Positions 11,821 to 22,088 of a DNA stretch of 64,000 bases are shown here, in pieces. Position numbers and translations under genes: made by a program. The stretch lies in contig JAQOTA010000062.1 in assembly GCA_029532415.1 (NCBI GenBank), forward strand, positions 992,001-1,056,000. Reading direction: 5' to 3'. Source of the stretch: Marasmius tenuissimus. Lineage: Eukaryota; Basidiomycota; Agaricomycetes; Agaricales; Marasmiaceae. Under the pieces are notes generated by a model. The model was given only the letters and a program-made list of their open reading frames with translations. It did no database searches and was not told where the DNA came from. Position 1 is the first letter of the stretch. Every line of letters starts with the position of its first letter.

Positions 11821-13651
11821 ATGGCCCTTACATCCCCGGACGTGATTATCTTCGGTGCAGGCCCTTCGGGCATCTCTATGGCCTACCCGTTAAAGCATCA
11901 ATACGGGTATGACGACTTCACGGTGAGCATTTAGTATGATCTATCCTGGGTCCGGATTCGAGCTGACAACGTGGGGGTTCGTTTACTTATAGATCTACGA
12001 CAAACTGGATGGCGTAGAAGGTACATGACAGACGAACACCTACTACCCTGGAGTAGGATGTGACGTTCCTACCATATTATACTCGTTTCACTTCAACTAG
12101 AACCCGAATTGTTTCAAAGAATTATGCGATGGGCCGGAAATTCTGGATTGTACATGTTCTGATCTCGCATCTTTGTATACGTACTAGCTAACCCATGGAG
12201 GCGGGCAGATATGGAAGACACGGTTGACAAATTTGACCTCCGCAAGGATATGAAGTTTGACATCGAACGCCTCGGGCTTCGTGGAATACATCTAGTCGGA
12301 AATGGGACGTCAGACTTTACGATTCCCTCACCAAGATTGAATTTCGTTTGCTGCTCTGCTACCGTTTTGATATCTGGCGTCGGCGGGATATCCTTTCCCC
12401 GTGATATCAAATTCGAAGGCATGGAGACATTCAAGGGCGAGGGTGGGATGCTCCGTACTATGAGGTGGAATCACAACTATGACTATCGTGGAAAGCGCGG
12501 GTCGCAGTTATTGGGAACGGCTGCTCTGCATCGCAAGTCGTTAGTACCGGTAATCTTGAGGGATGGCGCCGGCTTCGTAAAGCAATGCGCGAGGAGTCCG
12601 ACTCAGTGGTGCCACGAGAGGCCAAATCGAGATTACACGCAACTGGAGAAGTGGTGTTTCGAGTGGATTCCGCTGTGGCAGAAGTGGTTGAGGATGAGGA
12701 TGTTCTAGTTGAACGATAACCTAGTGACGACGTATATGGCTGGGAAGCGAGCGACAGAGGAGAGGGAACAATCAGAGAGACACGCGAGAGAGTATATCCT
12801 TTCGCGATCGGTCGCCACTCAGAAGTATCATGGGTTCTCGATTCCGGATTTCCTGTCGGGTGAGTAGTTTTCCCTATCGAAACATAAAGAAGTCCACTGA
12901 CATGCATCTTCATAGGGTGTAAACGTCGCATCTTCGACCCGGGCTACCTCGGATCCCTCAACGTCGAGGCTGTCCCCGATGGTATCAATGCCATCGACGA
13001 GACTGGTATCATCAACGTTGACGGCACCCATACCTCATTCGACTTGATCGTTCTCGCTACATGCTTCAAGGTCCAGCATTTCCTCACACCCATAGAGCTC
13101 GTTGGGAAGGACGGCAAGACGTTGAACGAACAATGGAAAGAAGACCGGGGTGCTCAAGCCTACATGGGTTCCTGCGTACACAACTTCCCCAACTTCGGTA
13201 TCCTCTTCGGATCGAACGAATTCCCGGCACACAACTCAGCCCTGCTCGCGTGCGAGGTTCAGGTTGAGTATATTGCTCGTTGCCTCCTCGCCGATTATAG
13301 ACAGGCGAGCCGACGTCGTTGAGGTCAAATCTACGGCGGAGAATCAGTGGACGAACAGCATTTATCATCAGTTGGAGCGATAGGTCTTCCAGGCTGGATG
13401 TTCGACCTGGTATATGAATGAGTATGGGAGGAACTCGGCGTCGTGGCCGGGCCATGCAAGTTTGTTTTGGAAGGCAGCGGATTTCGAGGTGGTGTGTGTT
13501 TGGGATAGAGGGCGGTCCGAAGGCGTGGATTCTGAGAGGCTGTGCAGGAGGGCGAAGATGACGAGTTTCACGACGTATGGGTTGAGCGTCTTCGCGCTGG
13601 CCATTGTCCTTGGCAATCGGCGTTACGGGGAGCTCATGGGGAACATGCGGC
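11821..13651 (+). pseudogene. Flavin-containing (Baeyer-Villiger type) monooxygenase pseudogene
   Basis: Text of a class B flavin monooxygenase is clear: FAD-binding VIIFGAGPSGISMA at the start, an intron after 11,922, then NTYYPGVGCDVPTILYSF and LCDGPEIL. The NADPH-binding region follows (TMRWNHNYDYRGKR), and the C-terminal part includes NVDGTHTSFDLIVLATCFKV and NEYGRNSASWPGHASLFWKA. It is broken by an in-frame TGA at 12,026-12,028 where family members have the Trp of GTW, a TAG at 12,098-12,100, further frame changes around 12,480-12,720 and near 13,310, and a TAG near 13,381. Such enzymes oxidise ketones or other soft nucleophiles using FAD and NADPH. This copy is dead. Confidence 0.85.
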
Positions 13652-14248
13652 AAGGGGACCCACCAATTTGAATCCCTGACCGGGGGGTGGGGGGGGGGGG
13701 GGGGGCCCCCCCCTGGAAAAAAAATTTTAGACCCCCATATATGGCTGTCCGTGAAGGGTCCTGGACCTCATTTCTGGGATGTATTGGTGTGGTAAGCTTG
13801 TAACTTGAGAGTAATCTGCAGGAAACACTCAGGAACTTCCCTTCCCATCAAAATTTCAACTCATAGACTTGACACAGACTACTCCTGGAAGTCTATATTA
13901 TTTCCCAAGCCTTGATCTCAGAATATGAGGTTCCAAGCAAGTTTTAGAGAGTACTTCATACCACATTCAGGAGGTAGGCATAGCTTTGGCAGTCATTTCA
14001 GGTCTTTGTGTCACGTGTACTTACTATATAAGGAAGGTTTACGTAGGGGGGGAGGGGGGGTAGGCCGGGCTCAGAGCCTTCTCAGAAAAAATCGACCCCC
14101 GGTTATTTTTTTAATTCTTTGGACCCCCTTGACATGCGGGAGACTGTTTTTACGAGTCGAAAGCGTAGAAGGGAGACTACAAGCGTTGTGATGACATTAT
14201 AGCTCTATGACGAACACGATTCTTTGATTCTGAGGATGCGTAGTGGTG
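13652..14248. other. Homopolymer-rich spacer
   Basis: No gene is seen. Two G-rich clusters occur: G runs followed by a C run at about 13,680-13,715, and G runs at about 14,046-14,064 followed by CCCCC and T-rich blocks. They resemble in style, but do not match, the G tracts inside the termini of the adjacent 4.5-kb element. They may mark a second, degraded element. Confidence 0.35.
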
Positions 14249-14254
14249 CGGTTA
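14249..14254. repeat. Left target-site duplication, CGGTTA
   Basis: These six bases directly abut the left terminus (TATGAGTGTCC) of the 4.5-kb element. The same six bases directly follow its right terminus at 18,756-18,761. This is the footprint expected of a cut-and-paste integration with a 6-bp stagger. Confidence 0.75.
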
Positions 14255-14596
14255 TATGAGTGTCCAAATGGGAAAATATTATTTTTTCCCCCCGGACCAA
14301 TTTTCTGTTCCCCCGTAGTATACAACCTTGTGAATCATTACGGGGGGGGGGATATTTTTGCGCGGGGGGGGGGGGGGGGGGGATGACCCGGTTCCGCGGG
14401 GGATTTCCGACATCTCCGCTTAGGCGCCTACCTGTTTCCCACACGTCTCCCACACCTTCAGGTGCATCCCACAGGTCAGGCTTAGTTTTCTAAGCTAAGC
14501 TAAGTATCAGGATATCCTTTAATACATATAAGGATTGTGACAGCCAAGTAGCTAACATTTCTGAGTGGCTTTGACTCTTCCACAGCAATATCATTA
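14255..14596 (+). repeat. Left terminal inverted repeat
   Basis: Starts TATGAGTGTCCAAATGGG and ends TATCATTA. It contains two long G tracts (10 and 19 G) separated by ATATTTTTGCGC, then a short palindromic CTAAGCTAAGCTAAG stretch. It matches the right terminus base for base over most of its length. Confidence 0.85.
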
Positions 14597-14821
14597 CAGA
14601 TAAGGTGCTAAGTGCCTATCACCTAACTCCACATCATGTGCTGATATTGGTGATTCTTTTGTGCCTCATTGACGTAGCATGTATGCCTCAGTCCCAGCTC
14701 ATTGCTTGCTATCATAGTAGCTGTATCGCATGCTCTTTGTCCAGTGACCACCACCATCTACTCTTTTTTGTTGCTGCAACATTTGTGAATCCCTACTGTT
14801 GGAGCATAGGGTAAGTTAAGA

Positions 14822-15283
14822 ATGTTCAAGGCTTGGTTTTATCAATCTAATTGGATTATCAACCATTTTTTGGATGCAGAAATGCCTGAGACCCGTGAGG
14901 AAAGAGGCCATGTGCTCACAACACAGCATTCTATTAAGCTTGTTCAAGAGATAAACGGGGGTGCTCCCCTTCGTGTTGTTGACTTGTGGGCAGATTATAC
15001 CAACAAAGAGGCAGCAAAAGAGGGAGTGAATACATCTGCCAGACGTGGATATGTTGATAGGATTGGACCTGGATCAAAACTTGAACGAGGGCCCAAGAGC
15101 AATCAAAAGCGGCTGTATCCCCCTATCCTCCGACAACAATATCTCAAATCCAGGAAAAAGCTAACCTCAACTGAACTCTTGAAGGGGCTACAAGTACAGG
15201 GACCCCAATCAATATCTGGGACAGACTGTTTGATGGTTGTTGTTACGATTCACCTCTATCCTCATCAACAAACGCCCATATAG
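14822..15283 (+). CDS. Element-borne ORF 1, unknown
   Basis: An open frame of about 153 codons inside the 4.5-kb element. The text is basic and hydrophilic (ETREERGHVLTTQHSIKLVQ, VDLWADYTNKEAAKEGVNTS, KSNQKRLYPPILRQQYLKSR), with no signal peptide or membrane span in the reliable part. A coding exon may begin near codon 20 after an AG (gatgcag|AA), since the first residues look non-coding. I recognise no family. It may be the 5' exon of a longer protein continued at 16,138. Confidence 0.35.
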   Translation: MFKAWFYQSNWIINHFLDAEMPETREERGHVLTTQHSIKLVQEINGGAPLRVVDLWADYTNKEAAKEGVNTSARRGYVDRIGPGSKLERGPKSNQKRLYPPILRQQYLKSRKKLTSTELLKGLQVQGPQSISGTDCLMVVVTIHLYPHQQTPI

Positions 15284-16137
15284 GCGCCTCTCCCCACCCA
15301 ACTCACTTATCCCTTGCCACCTTTCCCACTCATTCAAAACATCTCTATAGACGACTCCGCGGAGTAAGTGGAGCTATGCATCCAGACCACAGCTCCAGAC
15401 CATGCCCAGCGGACATATCCACATGCCACCCCGAGTCATAATACACGAACAGCCGCAACGACTCACACGACAGTCGCAGCCACTCCCACGACAACTCAGT
15501 CCAACTACAAGCGACTCACACGCCTGCGACTCAGCACGACTCAGAGCGACTCCGGACCTAGACAGATTCCAGTATATAAGCCCAATGTACATACAACCTT
15601 TCCTTAGCTTAACAACTTGGTTAATACACCAGTAAAAGCCCATCGTGAACCTCGACCTTCGACACTTGACCTTCGACCCTCGACACTTGACCCTTGATTC
15701 TCGACCTTCGAACTTCGCCCTCACTTGAAAGAGTGACTTGAGAGGACACTAGCTGTGCCCTACCATATCAGTTGTGGACCTTGGGGGTGTGATATTGCAG
15801 GTGATTTTATTTTTCATGAGCCGGATATCTCTATTGCTTATTTCGATCTGTTAGGTTCAATACTTGCTTCATACATCTCCTCAACTCTACAGCTCGGAGC
15901 AATGGGACGTCATTAAAAGAGTCCACAAAAATGTTTGTATTGTCCAGTGTCTCCACCTATAAACAGTTTGTCTTTACTCTTCAATTCAGGTCCGTGCTTT
16001 CAAGGTTGGCCTCACAATTGAGTTTGAGACTCATGTTCTTGCATTCACAACAAAAGATCTGCTTTTCAAGGTTTTCTCTCTATGTCTATTCATTGATTGG
16101 AGCTTACAGCTTACATTAGCCACTTTGGTGGACTTCA
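15284..16137. other. Element interior without a supported gene
   Basis: Contains a low-complexity stretch of CGACT/CACGACT-type repeats (about 15,430-15,560) and a run of CTTCGACCCTCGACACTTGA-like tandem copies (about 15,650-15,720). No coding frame is convincing. It could hold a promoter for the downstream frames. Confidence 0.4.
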
Positions 16138-17195
16138 ATGGATGACATTGATCAACTTCCCAATGTTTTTCATGACTACCCTCAGTTTCTTGAGGCAATG
16201 GCAGCTTGGATTGAGGAAGAGTTCATGAATGGTAATGGTGACAGAAGTGGAGTCAAGCTTGCTTTCACTGCATTTCGGGAATGCCGGGTGATGCATGGGG
16301 CAGGTGTTTATACAACGAGTGAAGTCTTCCGCATGGCTGGAATATCACCATTGCTACTTGCAACAGAGGTTTTCATGAACCCGTCCCGTGTTGCAAGATT
16401 GATCCTCGCTTTCTATACATTTGTGGCAAGAATGTATGATGACGAATTCTGGTATGGCCACTATCAACCTGATTTCTTGTCTACAAATTGATATTGCTCT
16501 AGGCAGTTAATCCGACCTGCCATGTATGGCACAGTCCTTGCACCAACAGTTGCACACCGTGAGAAGTATGCTGGCTTCCTCACTGTATATGCCCAGAATG
16601 AATCACGATGTACATACCGGGAATATGAGCTGGTCCAGAATTTCAAGGTATGTCTTCTCTATGTCATATTTAGCTTTGATACATACAATTCCTGTAGAAT
16701 GAACTCTCCAGTTTGGGAAAACAGCCTCGAACCTGGAGACGAGGAGATTCTGATATTGAGCTGTTTGATCCTTTTGAACCTTGAACCTGAACATGTCAAA
16801 TGTGCCCTGAAAGTGTCAAAGGCCAACCTTGGTCATTTGGTCTTTGGTGACTCATTGTTGACATCACTTCATCAAGAGGTGCCAGTAGAATTGGATCCTA
16901 TTACAAAGTTATTCATTGACCACCGTGAGTTCACTATACTATTGCTGGTTTCTGTAGTTTTTCAAGAATGAATAACTCAATAATCCAACAGAGGTTATAC
17001 GGAACAGCACAGCTGTGGCACCACCAACATTTCTTAGCCCAGGAGCATATCTAGAATTATTCCCAGAGAACAAGAAACGCAAACCACACCCTACAATTTA
17101 CTACCAGTGCAAGTCTCAGATATGGACCCTCCTTCCCAATTTCCCTTCCAATTGTTGTCATACACGGAGAACAACTAAGAGGACACGGCCTTGAT
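16138..17195 (+). CDS. Element-borne ORF 2, unknown, possibly spliced
   Basis: Successive plus-strand frames read like one protein: 16,138-16,491 (MDDIDQLPNVFHDYPQFLEA, then YTTSEVFRMAGISPLLLATE), 16,522-16,650 (TVAHREKYAGFLTVYAQNES, CTYREYELVQNFK), 16,700-16,925 (SPVWENSLEPGDEE, DPITKLFIDH) and 16,992-17,110 (VAPPTFLSPGAYLELFPE). Intron-like GT..AG breaks separate the later pieces. A TGA at 16,489-16,491 separates the first two without a credible intron (only about 25 bp). No DDE, helicase or endonuclease signature is visible. It is coding-like from composition and continuity, but the family is unknown to me. Confidence 0.35.
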
Positions 17196-17236
17196 TAAGG
17201 TATGAGTTTGAACACCTATATGAATTAGCAGCATAG

Positions 17237-18149
17237 TTGACATCAGTTAACAGTGCTCAATCTGCAACTGAGGAGTCTAGCAATGACAGCAGCCAAGATA
17301 CAGATGATGGAGACGGTGATGAGTATTGTGGTTTGAACAATGGTAAAGAAGTACAACTCATGCTCAAAGCTGCTCGCCATGAGAAGTTGTTTCACACCAT
17401 CATCCACAAGAAAACCAATGATGTGGCCATTGGCCCATTAGAGTACTGTGGCAATGGCAGGCGCATCAAGGGTCCTCGTGGAAAGACAGTGTACGCCTTT
17501 GTTGTTGTTGGTGGTCAATTGTTCATTCTTCTGACAATTTTACTACAAGTCTGTCAGTATGCACTGGCGATCCAACCCTTCCAGAGTATTTGCTAATTCA
17601 CGATGCAAAACGTGAATATCGTAAGAAAAACAAGAAGTACTTTACTCCTGGAGTGGTAAAGCGAGCAATGTCAAAGGCCCTCATTAAAAGGCGTGCTATT
17701 GTCATCCAACAGCGACTTGATGCACATACTTCATATCTTTCAGAAATCTCATCTTCATCAGATGTGTCGAGTGCCGACGTTGAGGTTGTAGCTGCCAAGC
17801 CATCACGCAAGCTGAGGAAGCACAGTAAGACATTCCAATTTCTATGTGGTTCTGAGATATCTGTTAACGACTCTTCCGCACAGAGCCAGTCACTGAGCCA
17901 GTCACCTACATCAGCACCGACTCGGAAGATGGCTTGGGTGGTGGCTCCAACTTCCACAGTCCAGACCATGTGCACAACTCTCCAACGTACAACAACACTG
18001 ACACTGAGCAGGAAGACATCGAGGTATCAGCAATGTTTCATTCCATGGCTTCTGTATCCGAGCACGCCTCTTCGCCCCTAGTTGCTATGAACGATTCAAC
18101 AATCATCTATGATCCTTACAAAGGCTACATCCCAGATGTTAGATTCTAG
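17237..18149 (+). CDS. Element-borne ORF 3, unknown acidic/basic protein
   Basis: The frame opens with an acidic Ser/Asp stretch (SSNDSSQDTDDGDGDEYCGL), then AARHEKLFHTIIHKKTNDVA and GPLEYCGNGRRIKGPRGKTV. An apparent intron around 17,490-17,570 leads to a basic segment (HDAKREYRKKNKKYFTPGVV, RAMSKALIKRRAIVIQQRL) and a Ser-rich tail, ending near 18,149 after a further frame change. The charge pattern (acidic, basic, Ser-rich) could suit a nucleic-acid-binding protein; that is inference only. It may be the 3' part of the same gene as ORF 2. Confidence 0.35.
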
Positions 18150-18412
18150 ATGACACGTATTTCTTGGTTAATGATCTCGCACGAACACTACGCTCTTTAC
18201 CTACCATCCAGTCGTTTTAGTCAATGGTGATACCTTCATGTGGTTGTTGCTCGCTAGCCTGATCTCATCTATACTGTACATACAACTGCTCACTGTCTAC
18301 CGCCATTCCTTCCTTTGGCGATATTGTACGTATCGTACTAGCATAGCTATTCATACAATCAAGTAATCACCTGCTGTTCTTTCAACCATGCCACCGATTG
18401 AAACCCTGTCTT

Positions 18413-18755
18413 TAATGATATTGCTGTGGAAGAGTCAAAGCCACTCAGAAATGTTAGCTACTTGGCTGTCACAATCCTTATATGTATTAAAGGATATCCT
18501 GATACTTAGCTTAGCTTAGAAAACTAAGCCTGACCTGTGGGATGCACCTGAAGGTGCGGGAGACGTGTGGGAAACAGGTAGGCGCCTAAGCGGAGATGTC
18601 GGAAATCCCCCGCGGAACCGGGTCATCCCCCCCGCGCAAAAATATCCCCCCCCCCCCCCCCCCCCCGGTAATGATTCACAAGGTCGTATACTACGGGGGG
18701 GACAGAAAATTGGTCCGGGGGGAAAAAATAATATTTTCCCATTTGGACACTCATA
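18413..18755 (-). repeat. Right terminal inverted repeat
   Basis: Inverted copy of 14,255-14,596, ending ATTTGGACACTCATA. It differs mainly in homopolymer length: on its minus strand the G tracts are 21 and 7, against 10 and 19 in the left copy. It also has a few single-base changes. Confidence 0.85.
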
Positions 18756-18761
18756 CGGTTA
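18756..18761. repeat. Right target-site duplication, CGGTTA
   Basis: Direct copy of 14,249-14,254, immediately outside the right terminus. Removing the element and one copy would rejoin ...GTGCGGTTAGTAGATTT. Confidence 0.75.
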
Positions 18762-21700
18762 GTAGATTTAAACTACCGTGAGTCGAACGAGACTGGCTCC
18801 GGCTCTGTTACAATTGCAACTGGAAGCCATATGCCGGGATATCCTCAACCGCGATCTCGAGGCACCGTCACTGAGCTTCAGGCGCGGTCAACTTCAGCGT
18901 CCCGTCAAAAATGCGTTGACTGATGGCACGATTCAATATGTCTTGGGTCCAATCCACCGTAAGCTATCGATCCAACAGCCCGTCAGCTGTTTTGCACCTG
19001 AACTTCTTTATCGAGAAGTACACCACCTCCCCGGTCTTGCAAGAATCAAATGCCGATGTCACGGCGTCCACTTTATCGGTGGGTTGACCGGGCTTGAAGG
19101 AGAATGGTAGAAAAGATCGTGTGTTAACTCAACGTCCGTGTGCCAGTAGTAGATGTGTTCTTGCGACGAGAGCGATATTTTGGTGAGACCTACGTACTTC
19201 CTGAAGCAATATCGGTACAAGTGAAGGTACTAATCGAGTTTCAGTGAAAGGACAAACTATAACACAATGGGCACATTTGTGACTGAATCTAGCGGAGCAA
19301 ATCGGGCTCTTCAAACGGAGTAAAGGTGCTTAGTACTTTCATGCCTTCGAACGAAGCCAGCTGAAGCCAGAATCAAGTCTGCTGCATCCTTCTGTTGAGC
19401 GGGCGGCAATCCCTCTCAACAACCCAGCCATTTGAGCTCTACTTCCCCGGCGCTCTTTCCCCGGTAAGCGGCCAGATCTTTCCAGACTCTAGTCGACCTG
19501 TCGGTCGGTTTTCGTTCGACCGTCGCGGAGATTGCGGGCAGAGGGATAGACGGTAACGTTGAGTTTGATCTTCGTGAAGCGTTTGTCGATATTAGACTCA
19601 CAGCGCCGGAGTGAGGACGATTATATATCAAAGGAGTGTCGTCTGAGGATCTAGGGTTGGTAAGGACCTAAGGTGAGTTGAAATCTGAGCGGTGTATCAA
19701 CACGGCGTATACTCACCACTGCCTCCCCCGATGCAGAGTCGTCTGGATCACACGACAGGCCGTTGATATTGTCCCCCCACGTCTCCCCAGCCATCGGCTT
19801 TAAGTTGACCTTGAACCCGCCACGCAATTCACCTTGTCTTGGAAAGTCATCTGCACGTATGGTAAGACCCGATACCAGAGAGCCACCGCCGGATCCGTCT
19901 ATGCGCCTCTTGGTAAAGCCAGCTTTGAGAGGAGGAATAGGAGCACAAGGTTGTTGCTGCACCACGCCTTAGACGTGAACGCGATGAGTGGGCCATCCTT
20001 GGGTATCCGATTCGAACCTTCCAGCCTTCCCGACGACGGGCACCTCAAGCCGTTTCGTTCATACCGAACCCCTCTCCTTACGCTCGCGGGGTTGAACCGT
20101 AAAGTTGCTGGTTATAGTCGAAAGTGGAGGGAGCTACCCGTCGCAAGACGCTGTGCAGCGTATAGGTCGACTACCAATGGCTCTTGTTAGGATTCGTGCC
20201 GTTGCATGAGTCAAGGTTTCCTTCGAGTGGGGAGAGCTGGCAAATGCAGCGGCCTGGACGACAATAGACCATGAATTAGAATCACAGAGACCCGGGGATG
20301 GTTAGCATCCAGAACTGAAAGGTTTTGTCAACTTTCACATTACGAAGCAACGGTTATGGCTGGTTTTTGAGCGCCTGCAACTGATGATCGTGAAGAAGTA
20401 AGGTGCAAACAAGCATCATGCATGACAGCCGTGAGTGACGTTTGTACTGGCGCCACACCAAACGACCTGGAGTCCGGCTGGAGTCCCGGTTGAACGAGAA
20501 TCCGGATATCCTCTGGGTAGATTTGATGTCGCACGTGAACAAGACAAGAAGGTCGCAAAGAGCTTCCCTGCGGGTGCCATCTCTTGATGACCCTATTGTG
20601 GCCGACAATCCGAAGTCTTGTTTTCTCGAAGTGTGCTCAGCCGTATGGGCGGAGACTGGCCCCGCAATTTCTAGCTTGACGGTCCCTCTCCTCGGACCAG
20701 CCGACCACCCTCTTGAATTGTCGCCAGGAGTTCACAAGCTTTACCGTTCCTCTGTCGCGGGTCAGACCGCCAACTTGCCTCCATCATTTACATGTTGGTT
20801 GTCCGGCTATTGACGTCGGGCGTTGGGAGTCCGGTCCTCTCTCTCACCAGCAATCTTGATGGTCTCCACAAGTTCGATATTCGAGGTTAGTTAAATAACT
20901 TTATTCTGCTTACTATCCTGGGTGTGTTGTCCAGTTTGTGAGGCACATTGAAGTTATCTAAAGGGAGGCGGAAAACTGCTGGCTAAACATAGTGGATGCC
21001 GCAATTCGGCATTATCCAGAAATCGCCCAGGCGTGAAGTAAAATACAGGGGGGCCAGTCTTCAGCGAGAGTAGAGTGGCCTTCGAAAGTTGGTTTGAGTA
21101 ACATGTAATTGGGTAACAGGATTGATACGAGTCTCCCAGGATGAAGAGACAGAAGGGAAGCCTAGTAGAGAACGGCAGTTCTTGGATAAAAACTCGCAGT
21201 ATCCGGGAAGTTGCCGATGATACTGAGCTGCCGAAAGGTTGACTAGCTCAACGTACCTGTAAAAAATCCGGACACCACACGCACGGGTCCAGACTTCTGT
21301 GTTCAAATAGCGCGTGAGCTAACTCACAACCCTTGAGGATTTGATTGTGCGAGGTGAGTTGAAGCCTGATGCCTCGATAAGGCATCACAGAGGAGATATA
21401 CACCTACTTGCACGGCAGCATAGGCTAGACCAACCACAAACATTTTGGAGACGAAGACCGGTCCAGGGTAGACACCGAAAGCCTACGCCGGACGAATCTA
21501 AGAGCACCAACGCCCAACACCGGACATTTCCTTGACGGCAAGCCCCAACTATAAGACTATTTTTCATCAAATATTCAGGAGTCTACCCGACTACCCGAAC
21601 CGGCGTCGACCTACTGGTACCCGAGGTAGACCGTATTCCTTATACACTGGCCTACTTGTACTTCCATTGTCCTACCACTCAACAGGCATTCCTACCTCTT

Positions 21701-22088
21701 ATTTGTCGCGACGTACTGCTAGGCGTGTACTCTGTGTCTACAATTCTACACAGTGTCAGGAAGTCACAAAAAAGGTGCCCGAATTTCACAAATAACTGTC
21801 AGGAGCGACGATGAGAGTGTAAGGAGGCATATAAGAAGTGTTCGGAGGATATGCTATCGACTGTCAGATGAGTCTCGATCGGGTGTTAGGATGGTTACGT
21901 GAATTTTCAGATACTATTGAGCTCGTTCTACTACTTAATCGTCCATTGAAGAACGACCAGTCAATTTTGTCTCTCCTTGAATGCGTACACTCATTTGTCT
22001 TTTTCTACCTTTCATTCAGCCTCTTGTTCGCCACGCCGCTCGTTGAATTGTTCTATTTTTTTCTGCTCAGAGGTCAGTCCCCTTTCTG
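18762..22088. other. 3.3 kb without a recognisable gene
   Basis: Only short frames (under about 125 codons) are present on both strands. None shows a domain I can name, and no set of them joins across plausible introns into a family sequence. Some minus-strand text at 18,780-19,090 (DAVTSAFDSCKTGEVVYF) is protein-like but interrupted. It may be decayed coding or mobile DNA. Confidence 0.4.

Larger units (their letters stand above)
14255..18755. mobile_element. 4.5-kb DNA element with 342-bp inverted termini
   Basis: A complete insertion: near-identical inverted termini (14,255-14,596 and 18,413-18,755), a 6-bp target duplication CGGTTA on both sides, and internal open frames that are all on the plus strand. 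None of the internal frames resembles a transposase family I know (hAT, Tc1/mariner, MULE, CACTA, KDZ, PIF). It is therefore either a non-autonomous element carrying captured genes or an undescribed type. The near-identity of its termini suggests a fairly recent insertion, whereas the coding frames already show stops. Confidence 0.8.

Noticed and set aside
13680..14150. G-run clusters at 13.68 and 14.05 kb as a second element with inverted termini
   Set aside because: The two clusters do not align as inverted or direct repeats beyond the homopolymers.
20010..20040. B-box-like GGTTCGAATC on the minus strand, possible tRNA
   Set aside because: No paired T-stem, no A-box at the right distance and no acceptor stem.
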